Shown piece after piece: positions 22,686-36,167 of a stretch of DNA of 64,000 bases. The number at the start of each line of letters is the position of its first letter. Within the stretch, counting starts at the first letter, position 1. The notes below the pieces were generated by a model that saw only the letters and a list, made by a program, of their open reading frames with translations, had not been told where the DNA came from and ran no database searches. The DNA is taken from contig CAMZMU010000062.1 in the NCBI GenBank assembly GCA_947311845.1, forward strand, positions 49,958,592 to 50,022,591. The letters are read 5' to 3'. A program made the position numbers and the translations under genes. Source of the DNA: Poa pratensis. Taxonomy: Eukaryota > Streptophyta > Magnoliopsida > Poales > Poaceae.

Positions 22686-23854
22686 TGTTGATGGCTTCCA
22701 AGTGCAGGAGATCAATTGTAGTACCTTTCAATTAGAAAAGGTTGTCGAACCCACGAGGAGCTGAAGGTATTGGTTAGTAAGATTGATAAATAAAACAATA
22801 AAAGATGCAGGTGTTTTTGGTATTTTCAGTTGTATAATTGCAAGCAGATAACAGATAGTAGCAAGTGAAAGCTCTCAAAGAGAGAAAGCCCAATCCTCTT
22901 ACGTGGCAAAAGGACAAGCTCAAGTGATGTGTAACTTATATGTGACAAACGTTCCCGAGGGCGGCATGGATGATGCTAGGCATAGAGATTTATTAAACAA
23001 CACGTTGAATATCTTGTCAAGTTTTAATCCTCTTTGGACGGAGCCATAATTAGGTATAGCTAAATAAATAAACTACAACCCCTTATGATGGATCATGTGG
23101 CCAAGCAAATGACTGCACAAGAATTATTAAGACCTAAAGTCCCACCATAGCATTACACTCTAAGGTCCCCGATACTAATACCCTCATAATATAACTTCAT
23201 GACTCGGTCTCAGGTTTACGTGTCCTCCCAAGTCTCCATCAATTCATTACACTACGGTGTTCTCCTATGAGCCCATATAGGTGAAGTGTTGTGCAGTCGA
23301 CGTTCGCACAACACCATCATAGAATCACATAAAAGATAAACTCTTGACAAAATACCAACACATGTCATATATAAATCAATGCCAATTCATCCTATGCCCT
23401 CAGGAACATACGGGAACTACTCACAACGTGCGAACATGATCATAATCAGTGGCATAAGTGGTACAACACAATCTGAAATTATAACTTCACTACCAAATAA
23501 TGACAAGTACTCAATCACAAACATGAATAGTAGCACAAGACAAGTATCTAGGGTATAGCAACTCTCAAACTGCGAGGGGAACGGAGTGGATCACGGTGAT
23601 GATGATGGTGATGGTGCTGGTCTTGATGGGGGTGATGATGTAGAGGCCTTCTCCCACGCCAAGGAGGAGAGGTGATGACGATGACGATGATTTTCCCCTT
23701 CTCCGGAGTTCCGGAGCAGCAGGATCTGACCCCCCTCGGAAGGGATCAGGAGTTTCGCCGCCGCCGCGACCTCGGATGGACTTGGAAAAATTAGGCCGTT
23801 ACTTTTCGGGCGAGACGAAGGCGTTGCTAAAAAGCCCCAGGCGAGGAGGTGCCC

Positions 23855-26800
23855 TGTGGCGCCCCGACCCGACTGCTATACAGTGATGCTGTGTGTCACC
23901 GGTTAAGCGATACAACCGGAGGTTACGGGTTTACCAATCCCCGGCCAAAACCTTTGGCAGGCGTTGCTGGGTACACCTCACTCCAGACAACGCAACACCC
24001 CGATTGATGCCTTAACACAGGCACAACTATCAAAGCATAATAGTAAGATCAAGACTTGTGGAACAACTGGCACATCACAGACTCTACGACACAAATCATA
24101 TAGTTCAACTCTTATACAGAGAAAGATAGCAAATGACAACCAGAGGTCACAGACCCAACATTACATCAAGCGGAAGCAAAGTAGGTTGTTCTAAACAACA
24201 AGAACCAAAATAGGGCCTAAGAGGCCTACAGATAAACATCACAACGCCAGCTGTTCCAGGATGTCCCAAGCTGCCACCTGGGAACCCCAGACTACTCGTC
24301 GACGTCCACAAAGAACCCACCTTCAAGGTCGGTGAAGTCCTCTCCTGAAATAAGCAAACGACGTTGAGTTCGACGAACTCGCAAGATTAGGAGCTAATAT
24401 ATGCTCGATGAGGCTTTCACGGTTATATGGCTCTTTTGCATAAAGCTGATTTTATTTATGGAAAACATAACTCGAAGGCAACGACTATTCAGAGTATTTT
24501 TAAAAGAGGTAAGAGGTAACTCTTTTCTTTCATCACCTTTCTCATCATAAACCATCAACCACAACCATTGTACCTGTTCATCAAAGGCACCTCCCCGAAT
24601 CACCCTCGAGGAAGCTCACCTTGCAATTGTGAGTGGTACCTCTAGTACCCAGTTTTTAATCATTCCGTTAAAGTTATTCTATGATCTTACCTTCACTTCC
24701 CAAGTCGTCCATAACCGCGGACACGGCTTTTCGAAAAGATTTAACCCTGCAGGGTGTACAAATGTTTGCCACGCGTACCGTCCGGCCCATTACCTGATCA
24801 TTAGCTCTCTTCCTTGGAAAGCCGGCTGGGTGGGAGCGGTGTCGACTTCTCCCTCGTTAAGGACTTTTCAGGATCATCAGTGAGGACGGAGCAGCGGATC
24901 ATCGACACCGTGCCCCGTGGCCACTCATTTTCCTAACACCATCATCCTCATCTCAGCTCATACCACCATCATCACGCACGCGCAAATGGAAGCTCAAACT
25001 AGAGGACCCTGGCTAGCCCCGCCCGAGTTATTTAGTCTATGAGGGTTCCTGCAAAAGCATAGGCCTCACGCATGGTTGCACGCTCAGTCTTGGTTCAAGA
25101 GGTATAGAACTCGCACCTAGGCGGCGAGAACGAGACAAAGCACCACAACCATAGTGGCCCCTCATCCCCACCTTTAAGCATTTTATTATCAGTCGCCACA
25201 ATTTCCTCCACCATCAACCATTTATCTCATCACCTGTTTCCAACACAACCATCCATCGTTTAGCTATGCCATTAACTACGCATGGCTAAGCATCAACATA
25301 GCATAGTAGGTATCTCGGCCAACAATACAAACCTATGGATAATAGGAGGGAAAACAGGTATTGGCATCGGAATCTTAATGCAACTATAGGATACTCTAAT
25401 CCAATAAAATTGACATTTGGAACCGCATGCAATATTATAGTGGAGAAAATAATTGCGGAAATATAGGATAAGACATGCTCAGAGGGGGGGATTACGCTTG
25501 CCTTGATCGACGTGCTGATAGTACTGCTCGGCGGGGTATTGAGGTGGAACCCCGTCTGCTTGATCTATCGGAGCACAAAACACGGAAGGAAACAATCAAT
25601 CACCACACATGTCGAACGAAATGCAATGCGCAAACAAAATGATGTCATGACATATTTAAGGTACTATACTGAATAAAATCTCTTTACCAAGTTCGACCAA
25701 ATTTAAGTGGGGAGCGAGAAATAAATATTCACCGATAGAGAAAAAAAAAATAGCTGCACATTGTTTTTAATGTTTTCCTGTGCTCTCGAATGAGGTAGAC
25801 ATGCATGGAATGATGCCACTAGTTAAACCATGAGTCATGAGCATTTTGGGTATAAACACCAATTTTAGAGTGCACCGATAAAAGTTATTGCTTTTATAAC
25901 TTACCGATTTAAATAGGTCCTTTTAATTATTTATTTCCTCTTTTAAATATGTCCCAGTTATAGGTTAAAACCAACCCAAAACAATTATTTAGAACCAAAA
26001 TAGAAGAAGGGATAATGAATTGGAACAGTAGAATTTTGGTACTGGACTAGTTCGGAATATCCGGATTTTCCGTAACCGGATAATCCGGTCGAAGCAAACT
26101 CTCCAGAAACGGCTAAGGACAGAACGAACACACGTACTGACCAAAATCGGAAATTCCGATTCGTATCCAACTCGGATAATCCGATTATCTTCGCTAGCTG
26201 AGAAAATCGACTAAGGACTTTACTCGAAGCGGTACTGGAACTAACCGGACAATCCGGTGCGGTTTGTACCGGAATTTCCGACGGAGACGACACACGCACG
26301 GCGACGGTGAGCTCAACGAACTCGAGCTACGGTTCGCGAGACAAGAGAAGGAGGGCACGGGGATGACGGAATGCTCACCCTGAGCTCGTTTGCGAAGACG
26401 GCGGGGTCGGAGACGGGCCACGGCGGCGGGAATCGAGCGGCGGAGCTCGGCCGTGGCCGGAGAGGATGAGGACGGCGTCGACGATTCGGGACGCCCCGGC
26501 TCGAATCACTCGGCGTGGAGGTAGAGGAGCTCACGGCGGACCTTCCTGCGGTCTTGGTTTGGCTCGGGAGCTGCTCAGTCGACGGCGAGGCGACGGCGGA
26601 GCTCGGCCTCCATGGCGGCTCGGTGGGAGCAGAGGTGGGGAGAGGAGCAAGAAAACTGGGGCTAGGGTTAGGAGGAGCAGGACCTCGGGTGCTCTTTGCG
26701 CAGAGGAGAGGGCAGAGCAGGGGGCCCGGGGCGTGGGCGTCGTGGAGCTTGGCCACGGCGGCGCGGGAAACACGGAGGTGAGGGAGAGATGAGGGTTTTA

Positions 26801-27329
26801 CAAAGAGGCCCCTGACAGTTTTAAAAACATCACCGACGAGTCCTTCTCTGCACTGATTTTAAAAGATAGTAGGTGTAAATGATTTAATTGAGGCAGTTAG
26901 ACACTTCCAAAAAATTGTACAAATTTTTGTGTAGCCTCCTGGTACCTTGGGCCAACACCCATAAGAATTTCAAAGCATTTGGAGTCCATTTGCTTGGGGA
27001 AACAAATAAGAAGTTGCTATAGGCATTTTTGAGCATTTCCAAAATAATATTCTTTTAGAACTTTGAAGCAAGTCAGAAATATTAATTTGAGCTCTAGGAA
27101 CTTCCTTGACAAATATAGAATGTCAAAGAGATTTTGTTTTGCAACTTTTGGATGCTTTCAATGCTTTGTTAAATTGTTGGAGCAAGTTGGTATTTTAGTT
27201 TTCCAATTTTTCCAACCCAATGTAGTGTGTGGTTTAGCAATTTAAATGGATGCCATGATGCATGCATGCCATGATGCAAATAAGGACACAAAAGTGAAAG
27301 TTTGGTACTCAAATTTTGGGGCTGTTACA
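23855..27329 (-). repeat. Gypsy 3' LTR
   Basis: This 3475-bp repeat starts TGTGGCGCCCCGACC and ends GGGGCTGTTACA on the plus strand. The open frames near 26300-26790 recur in the partner LTR and have biased composition only, so I do not call them genes. Confidence 0.93.
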
Positions 27330-27345
27330 ATTCTACCCTCCTTAC
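27330..27345 (-). promoter_or_regulatory. Gypsy polypurine tract
   Basis: The minus strand reads GTAAGGAGGGTAGAAT directly before the TGTAACAG start of the 3' LTR. Confidence 0.7.
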
Positions 27346-27365
27346 AGGAATCTCGTCCCGAGATT

Positions 27366-30300
27366 CTAAGATTGCGAAAAGAAGTCGGGATACTCCTCAC
27401 GAAGACTAGACTCTCGTTCCCAAGTTGCTTCTTCTTCGGTGTGGTGAGACCACTGAATTTGAGGAACTTGGTAGTCTTGTTCCGGGTCTTCTTTCGGCTT
27501 CATCCAAGACACGGATAGGATGCTCACGATAAGTAAGATCTTCCTGGAGATCCAGCTCCTCATGATTGACCCCATGGATAGGATCTTTGAAACACCGGCG
27601 AAGTTGAGAGACATGAAACACATCATGTACATTGGGAAAGATGACGGTAACTCCAACTTATAAGAAAGATCTCCTCGCTTGGCCAGAACGGTGAAAGGGC
27701 CAACATAGCGAGGTGCCAATTTCCCTTTGATTCCGAAGCGGCGAACGCCACGAAGGGGAGAGACGCGGAGATAAGCTTTATCACCAATTTCATAGTGAAT
27801 TTCCTGATGATGCTTATCATAGTAGCTCTTCTGCCTAGACTGAGCAATCTTCAGATTCTCCCTTATGATTCTAACCTTCTCCTCAGCTTCATTGATAATA
27901 TCTGGACCAAAGAGTGCCCTCTCTCCGGTTCAGACCAATTTAGAGGAGTCGGCATTTTCTTCCATATAGAACCTCAAATGGAGCCATGCCCAGACTAGCT
28001 TGATAGCTATTGTTGTAGGAGAACTCCGCGAAAGGGAGATACTTTTCCCAATCCTTGCCAAAAGAGATTACACATGCCCTAAGCATGTCTTCCAAAACTT
28101 GGTTCACTCTTTCGGTCTGACCATCAGTTTGGGATGGAAAGCGGTGCTGAAGTTAAGACGAGTTCCCATAGCAGTTTGGAAACTAGTCCAAAACTTGGAG
28201 GTGAATAGGCTTCCACGATCAGAAATTATCTTCTTGGGAATGCCGTGAAGGACGACGATACGAGAGGTATACAGGTCTGCCAACTTGGCAGCTGTAATGT
28301 CCACACGAACGGGAGGAAGTGAGCCACTTTTGATAGTCGATCAATGATGACCCAGATGGCATCATGTCCCTTTGGAGACTTCGGCAGACCAGTAATGAAG
28401 TCCATACCAATTTCATCCCATTTCCACTCGGGAATAGCAATAGGGTGAAGAGTGCCGGCAGGCCTTTGATGTTCAGCCTTTACCCGTCGACAGGTGTCGC
28501 ATTCAGCAACATACCTAGCAATTTCCCGTTTCATACGGTCCACCAGAATTGTGGCCGAAGGTCTTGGTACATTTTGGTACTACCGGGATGAATAGAGAGA
28601 GGAGATTCATGAGCTTCTTGGAGGATCAACTCCCTCAATTTTCGTTTCTTTGGCACTACCAAGCGGTCACCAAAATAAACAACTCCAGATTCATTGACAG
28701 AAAAACATTTGGCCTTCCCGCTAGCAATGTTCTCCTTGATTTTCAGAATACCCTTGTCACGCTTCTGAGCATCCTTAATCTGGTCCACAAGAGTAGATTT
28801 GATCTCCAGATTTGCAAGGTAGCCGGAAGGGGCAATTTCCAGGTTCAAACGGGCAAACTCTTCATAGAGGGCAGGTTGGGCCTCTTCAATCATCAGATTG
28901 TTGCAATAGGACTTCCGACTTAGCGCGTCAGCCACGACGTTTGCTTTGCCGGGTTGATAGTTCAGACTCACATTATAGTCCGTGATTAACTCCAACCAAC
29001 GCCTTTGCCTGAGATTTAAATCCGGCTGGGTGAAGAGGTACTTCAGACTCTTGTGATCCGAGAAGATCTCGCAACGGTTACCAAACAGGTATGGTCTCCA
29101 TTGCTTCAAAGCATAGACCACTGCGGCAAGTTCTAGATCATGAGTTGGGTAGTTGAGCTCATGCGGCTTAATTGGCGAGAAGCATATGCCACCACATGGC
29201 CATCTTGCATTAGCACACAACCCAAACCTTGTAGAGAGGCGTCACAGAAGACGACGAAATCCTTGCTTGTGTCCGGCAGGACAAGCACAGGAGCGGACGT
29301 GAGCTTGGCTTTCAGTGTTTGGAAGCTCTCTTCAGCTTCGGCACCATACAAACTTTTATCCTTCTTGAGAAGGTCAGTCAGCCTTGGCTATCTTGGAGAA
29401 ACCTTCGATGAATCGGCGGTAGTAACCCGCCAATCCGAGAAAGCTACGAATGTCCTTGACTGACATTGGAGTTTTCCAATCCAGAATGGACTGAATCTTG
29501 TCGGAATGACCCACACCATTGCGGATATCACATGACCAAGGAAGACAAGATTATCCAACCAAAACTCACACTTGGAGAACTTGGCATAGAGACGGTGTTC
29601 TCGAAGTCGTGTCAGAACCAAACGAAGATGTTCCTCATGCTCTTCATTGGTTTTGGAATAGATGAGGATGTCATCGATGTAAATGACGACAAACTTATCA
29701 AGATAATCCATGAAAATGGAGTTCATGAGCCTCATGAAAGTAGCTGGGCATTTGTGAGACCAAAGGACATGACGGTATACTCATATGAGCCATAACGAGT
29801 AACAAATGCCGTCTTTGGATATCCTCCTTTCTGATTTTTATCTGATGGTAGCCTGACCTCAGATCCATCTTGGAGAATACCGTTGCACCAGCTAACTGAT
29901 CCAACAGATCATTGATGCGAGGAATAGGATACTTGTTCTTGATTGTCACCGCATTCAACGGTCGATAGTCAGAGACTAGACGAGGCACGGTAGAATCCCT
30001 CTTCTTGACAAAGAGTACCGGACAACCCCAAGGTGAACTGCTAGGCTGGATGAACTCCTTAGCTAACAGCTGATCAATTTGCTCTTTCAACAGAGCCAAC
30101 TCTTCCACCGGCATACGGTAGGGCTTCTTGGAAATTGGAGCGGTACCGGGAAGTAGCTCTATGACAAACTCCACACTTCGGTCAGGAGGCATGCCAGGCA
30201 ATTCTTCCGGGAACACATCCGGGAAGTCACACACCACGTGTATGTCCTGGATTTCAGGAGGGGATTCGCCTTCCATAAAGCAAAGGAGAATCTCAGGTGA

Positions 30301-31673
30301 GCGGGTACGATGGCGGACGGAGGTATTGATGTTGCAGGCCAATACTTCACAATGTCACCGGAAGGAGCGGTCACAGTAATGGTCTTGGCAGCACAGTCGA
30401 GATTAGCCTGGTATTTGGCTAGCCAGTTCATGCCCAGTATGACATCAATGCCTTTGGACTTCAGAGCTACCAAGGCATAAGGAAAAGACAAGGAACCTAT
30501 ATTAATCTGGACCTCAGGAGTAACCCATCGGTTTGCCATTTGGAACCAGGAGTAGATCACCAAGGTCGCTCATTTTCTCGAACGGTATTTGTGGTCTTTT
30601 GCAAACGCTATGGATATGAATGAATGCGATGCTCCAGAGTCAAACAAAACTGTAGCTGTATTGCCGTTGATTCGTAACTCACCCATAAGAACGCCGGGGT
30701 CTCTTCAGCTTCTTCAGCAGAGATGTGGTTCAGGCGACCACGCACATAGGTCCAGCCTTGCCAGTTGGAGTGGCAGGGGCTCGTGCAGGAGTTATCGCGA
30801 GAGGTGCCTTCTGGGGGCACTCCCTGGAGTAGTGACCAGCCTGGCCACAGGTGTAGCAAGTGACTCCAGGTGGAGCAGGTAGCATAGGACGGTACCCACT
30901 TCCGCCTATCCCAAGTGTCGAAGTAGTGGGCGCGGAGGAGGTGGCCTATATCCTGCTGCCCTCGGCATGAAGGGAGCACGAGGTACGGCGCTGTAGGGAC
31001 AAACACCCTGCGCTTCTTGCTCTCAGAACCCGAGGAACTCTGGTGGTCCCCATGTGCGGGCCTCTTGGAAGCTTCAAGTTCCTTTCTTCCTTGCTCAAGA
31101 GTGAAAGCCTGGTTGAACAGCTCCTGATAGGTCTGGAACCTGAAGGGCAATAGCTCATAGCGGAGCTGCGGATTCAGACCCTTGCGGAACAGCTCTTGCT
31201 TGTCAGCATCATTGGTCACGTCCCTTGGGGCGTAACGAGAGAGATGGTTGAACTCACGACCATAAGTGCGGAGGTCCATCCGTCCCTGTTGCAAATCCAG
31301 GAACTCCCTCCTCTTCAAGTCCATGATCGGCTGGGGAATGTACTCCGCACGGAAGGCAGTGCGGAATCAGCCCAGGTGAAGACATGGTTGGCTGGAAACA
31401 AAGCCACATGGCTTTCCCACCAACAGCCAGCAGCACCAACCAAGAGTAGGTGGCAAAGTTGACTTGCTCCGCCAATGGACATGAGCGCGGAGAACTTGCG
31501 CTCCAAAGCACGAAGCCAATCATCAGCTTCCAGTGGCTCCTTAGCATCAGCAAAGTGGGTGGCTGGAACGCAGGAACTCGTGAGAGTGTTGCACTCGTTC
31601 CTCCGTGCATTCTGCTGCACCAACTGCTCAGCAAGCGCTCATTGCGCCCACGGTTCTCCTCAATGGCCATCAA
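27366..31673 (-). pseudogene. Gypsy gag-pol remains, many frameshifts
   Basis: Read on the minus strand, gag occupies about 31673-30850 (LDLQQGRMDLRTYGREF, LSRYAPRD). A CCHC knuckle (CYTCGQAGHYSREC) lies near 30830-30870. The protease active site (FDSGASHSFI) is near 30610-30660, with DVILGMNWL after it. RT lies at about 30342-29390 ([23 protein letters not shown]), RNase H at 29351-28531 ([15 protein letters not shown]), and integrase at 28543-28104 (CDTCRRVKAEHQ, DFITGLPKSPKGHDAIW). A C-terminal piece at about 27720 reads APRYVGPFTVL. The frames change at least six times, so no full polyprotein can be made. Confidence 0.88.
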
Positions 31674-32312
31674 GACTCAGCCATCGAGGGTGGTGGCGGC
31701 AGATCATCCTCATCATCATTGTGGTTACCGCGACCACCACGGCCTCCACGACCTCCTCGAGCCATTCTGGAGATTTGACAATGACACAGTTAGTATCTTT
31801 CTCCGAATGGTCGAACAATAGCATTAGCGTCTACACAAGTACACAGACTAGGGACGATAATACTTTGCGAGAAGGAAAACAACAAGATAGAACTTGGGTC
31901 AAAGATCAGCATCATGTGCTACTAGTGAGAGTTAAGAAATCACAACTTAACACACTCTAGTTGACACAATCCGGGACCTTATGTTCAAGTCCGTGGGTTA
32001 AAACCCAAAGAAAGGATCAAAGATTAACTCGGTAGAAACATCTGAGTTGATTTGGGATTGCAACGCAGCGGGAGCAACGTGACACATAACACTAAAGGTC
32101 GAACCCACCCCGTTTCTAATTTTGAAGTAACAGGTGAGAAGTAAAACCTTTAAATCAAATCGAGGTAAGATTGCTCCGAGATTAGAGGGTAACCAGATAA
32201 GGAGTAAAAAGAATCCTAAGATGGTTTTCACAACTCATTTTTAGGTTAAAAATATTTTCACAAACACTAGACTCAACATCGACCAGTAGAAGGGTTTCCT
32301 ACAGGCAGTACT

Positions 32313-32324
32313 GCTCTGATACCA
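32313..32324 (-). promoter_or_regulatory. Gypsy primer-binding site (Met tRNA)
   Basis: On the minus strand TGGTATCAGAGC lies three bases inside the 5' LTR. It matches the 3' end of a methionine tRNA. Confidence 0.8.
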
Positions 32325-32327
32325 ACT

Positions 32328-35300
32328 TGTGGCGCCCCGACCCGACTGTATACAGTGATGCTGTGTGTCACCGGTTAAGCGATACAACCGGAGGTTACGG
32401 GTTTACCAATCCCCGGCCAAAACCTTTGGCAGGCGTTGCTCGGAATCATCGGCAACGCAACACCCCGATTGATGCCTTAACACAGGCACAACTATCAATG
32501 CATAATAGAAGATCAAGACTTGTGGAACAACTGGCACATCACAGACTCTACGACACAAATCATATAGTTCAACTCTTATAATAGAGAAAGATAGCAAATG
32601 ACAACCAGAGGTCACAGACCCAACATTACATCAAGCGGAAGCAAATTAGGTTGTTCTAAACAACAAGAACCAAATATGGCCTAAGAGGCCTACAGATAAA
32701 CATCACAACGCCAGCTGTTCCAGGATGTCCCAAGCTGCCACCTGGGAACCCCAGACTACTCGTCGACGTCCACAAAGAACCCACCTTCGAGGTCGGTGAA
32801 GTCCTCCTCTGAAACAAAACAAACGACGTTGAGTTCGACGAACTCGCAAGATTAGAGCTAATATATGCTCGATGAGGCTTTCAAAGTTATATGGCTGTTT
32901 TGCATAAAGCTGATTTTATTTATGAAAACATAACTCAAGGCATCGACTATTCAGAGTATTTTAAAAGAGGTAAGAAGTAACTCTTTCTTTCATCACCTTT
33001 CTCATCAACCATCAACCACTGTACCTGTTCATCAAAGGCACCTCCCCGAATCACCCTCGAGGAAGCTCACCTTGCATTGTGAGTGGTACCTCTAGTACCC
33101 AGTTTTTAATCATTCCGTTAAAGTTATTCTATGATCTTACCTTCACTTCCCAAGTTCGTCCATAACCGCGGACACGGCTTTTCGAAAAGATTTAACCCTG
33201 CAGGGGTGTACAAATGTTTGCCACGCGTACCGTCCGGCCCATTACCTGATCATTAGCTCTCTTCCTTGGAAAGCCGGCTGGGTGGGAGCGGTGTCGACTT
33301 CTCCCTCGTTAAGGACTTTCCAGGATCATCAGTGAGGACGGAGCAGGATCAACACACCGCCCCGGCCACTCATTTTCCTAACACCACCATCCTCATCTCA
33401 GTTCATACCACCATCATCACGCACGCGCAAATGGAAGCCCGAACTAGAGGACCCTGGCTAGCCCCGCCCGAGTTATTTAGTCTATGAGGGTTCCTGCAAA
33501 TGCATAGGCCTCACGCATGGTTGCACGCTCAGTCTTGGTTCAAGAGGTATAGAACTCGCACCTAGGCGGCGAGAACGAGACAAAGCACCACAACCACAGT
33601 GGCCTCTCATCCCCACCTTTAAGCATTTTATTATCCGTCACCACAATTTCCTCCACCATCAACCATTTATCTCATCACCTGTTTCCAACACAACCATCCA
33701 TCGTATAGCTATGCATTAACTAAGCATGGCTAAGCATCAACATAGCATAGTAGTATCTCGGCCAACAATACAAACCTATGGATAATAGGAGGGAAAACAG
33801 GTATTGGCATCGGAATCTTAATGCAACTATAGGATACTCTAATCCAATAAAATTGACATTTGGAACCGCATGCAATATTATAGTGGAGAAAATAATTGCG
33901 GAAATATAGGATAAGACATGCTCAGAGGGGGGGATTACGCTTGCCTTGATCGACGTGCTGATAGTACTGCTCGGCGGGGTATTGAGGTGGAACCCCGTCT
34001 GCTTGATCTATCGGAGCACAAAACACGGAAGGAAACAATCAATCACCACACATGTCGAACGAAATGCAATGCGCAAACAAAATGATGTCATGACATATTT
34101 AAGGTACTATACTGAATAAAATCTCTTTACCAAGTTCGACCAAATTTAAGTGGGGAGCGAGAAATAAATATTCACCGATAGAGAAAAAAAAAATAGCTAC
34201 ACATTGTTTTTAATGTTTTCCTGTGCTCTCGAATGAGGTAGACATGCATGGAATGATGCCACTAGTTAAACCATGAGTCATGAGCATTTTGGGTATAAAC
34301 ACCAATTTTAGAGTGCACCGATAAAAGTTATTGCTTTTATAACTTACCGATTTAAATAGGTCCTTTTAATTATTTATTTCCTCTTTTAAATATGTCCCAG
34401 TTATAGGTTAAAACCAACCCAAAACAATTATTTAGAACCAAAATAGAAGAAGGGATAATGAATTGGAACAGTAGAATTTTGGTACTGGACTAGTCCGGAA
34501 TATCCGGATTTTCCGTAACCGGATAATCCGGTCGAAGCAAACTCTCCAGAAACGGCTAAGGACAGAACGAACACACGTACTGACCAAAATCGGAAATTCC
34601 GATTCGTATCCAACTCGGATAATCCGATTATCTTCGCTAGCTGAGAAAATCGACTAAGGACTTTACTCGAAGCGGTACTGGAACTAACCGGACAATCCGG
34701 TGCGGTTTGTACCGGAATTTCCGACGGAGACGACACACGCACGGCGACGGTGAGCTCAACGAACTCGAGCTACGGTTCGCGAGACAAGAGAAGGAGGGCA
34801 CGGGGATGACGGAATGCTCACCCTGAGCTCGTTTGCGAAGACGGCGGGGTCGGAGACGGGCCACGGCGGCGGGAATCGAGCGGCGGAGCTCGGCCGTGGC
34901 CGGAGAGGATGAGGACGGCGTCGACGATTCGGGACGCCCCGGCTCGAATCACTCGGCGTGGAGGTAGAGGAGCTCACGGCGGACCTTCCTGCGGTCTTGG
35001 TTTGGCTCGGGAGCTGCTCAGTCGACGGCGAGGCGACGGCGGAGCTCGGCCTCCATGGCGGCTCGGTGGGAGCAGAGGTGGGGAGAGGAGCAAGAAAACT
35101 GGGGCTAGGGTTAGGAGGAGCAGGACCTCGGGGTGCTCTTTGCGCAGAGGAGAGGGCAGAGCAGGGGGGGCCCGGGGCGTGGGCGTCGTGGAGCTTGGCC
35201 ACGGCGGCGCGGGAAACACGGAGGTGAGGGAGAGATGAGGGTTTTACAAAGAGGCCCCTGACAGTTTTAAAAACATCACCGACGAGTCCTTCTCTGCACT

Positions 35301-35775
35301 GATTTTAAAAGATAGCAGGTGTAAATGATTTAATTGAGGCAGTTAGACACTTCCAAAAAATTGTACAAATTTTTGTGTAGCCTCCTGGTACCTTGGGCCA
35401 ACACCCATAAGAATTTCAAAGCATTTGGAGTCCATTTGCTTGGGGAAACAAATAAGAAGTTGCTATAGGCATTTTTGAGCATTTCCAAAATAATATTCTT
35501 TTAGAACTTTGAAGCGAGTCAGAAATATTAATTTGAGCTCTAGGAACTTCCTTGACAAATATAGAATGTCAAAGAGATTTTGTTTTGCAACTTTTGGATG
35601 CTTTCAATGCTTTGTTAAATTGTTGGAGCAAGTTGGTATTTTAGTTTTCCAATTTTTCCAACCCAATGTAGTGTGTGGTTTAGCAATTTAAATGGATGCC
35701 ATGATGCATGCATGCCATGATGCAAATAAGGACACAAAAGTGAAAGTTTGGTACTCAAATTTTGGGGCTGTTACA
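32328..35775 (-). repeat. Gypsy 5' LTR
   Basis: This 3448-bp repeat is the partner of 23855-27329. The two are nearly identical over the last 2 kb but differ at many sites in the first 1.45 kb. Confidence 0.93.
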
Positions 35776-36167
35776 TGCCCGAGGCCAGTTTGGGCTGGTC
35801 CCACGCGGCCAGGTACATGGGCCTCGTGGGCCACCCCCATTTGGCCCTCGTGGCTCTCATCTCTTCGGTCTTCTTCCCTCTGCCTTTCTCCCGATGAAAA
35901 ACTGACGCAGTATTTTTTCTTTTATTATTTGAGGTCCTGTAGCTCCTGAAACATTAAAGACAAGAAAAGGGAGGTTTTCTGCCTCCCAGAAATTAAATAC
36001 CAAAAATAGGGACTTTGTATGAAAGTCCCCAAAATCATCTAAAACATGTAGAAACAATCATATAATCATGCAAATAACATTCTAGTATGATACTAAAAGT
36101 TATATAAATGATGATATAAAATGCACGTATCAAATGCAAAGTTCATGTATGCATTTTACATGCATCA

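Larger units (their letters stand above)
23855..35775 (-). mobile_element. Ty3-gypsy LTR retrotransposon, complete but decayed
   Basis: Two LTRs of about 3.45 kb (23855-27329 and 32328-35775) enclose 5.0 kb of internal sequence. The LTRs read TG...CA, and the flanking target duplication is TGCCC (23850-23854 and 35776-35780). On the minus strand the order is gag, protease, reverse transcriptase, RNase H, integrase, which is the gypsy order. RT motifs such as [16 protein letters not shown] and [10 protein letters not shown], with the very long LTRs, suggest the Tekay/Del chromovirus group (inference). It is nested in unit B. Confidence 0.93.
22686..36167. mobile_element. Non-coding LTR/LARD-like unit B, split by the gypsy element
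   Basis: The left part is 22686-23854 and the right part 35776-36167. They join cleanly once the gypsy element and one TGCCC are removed. The unit begins GATGGCTTCCAAGTGCAG and ends TTTTACATGCATCA. It shares CCCACGCGGCCAGGTACA, CCTGAAACATTAAA and TTTTCTGCCT with unit A, in the same order and orientation, so A and B are head-to-tail relatives. No coding sequence is seen. Confidence 0.4.

Noticed and set aside
26313..26792. Open frames of 147 and 108 codons (repeated at 34756-35238)
   Set aside because: They sit within the gypsy LTRs, overlap on opposite strands, and are of biased Pro/Ser/Arg composition without conserved domains.
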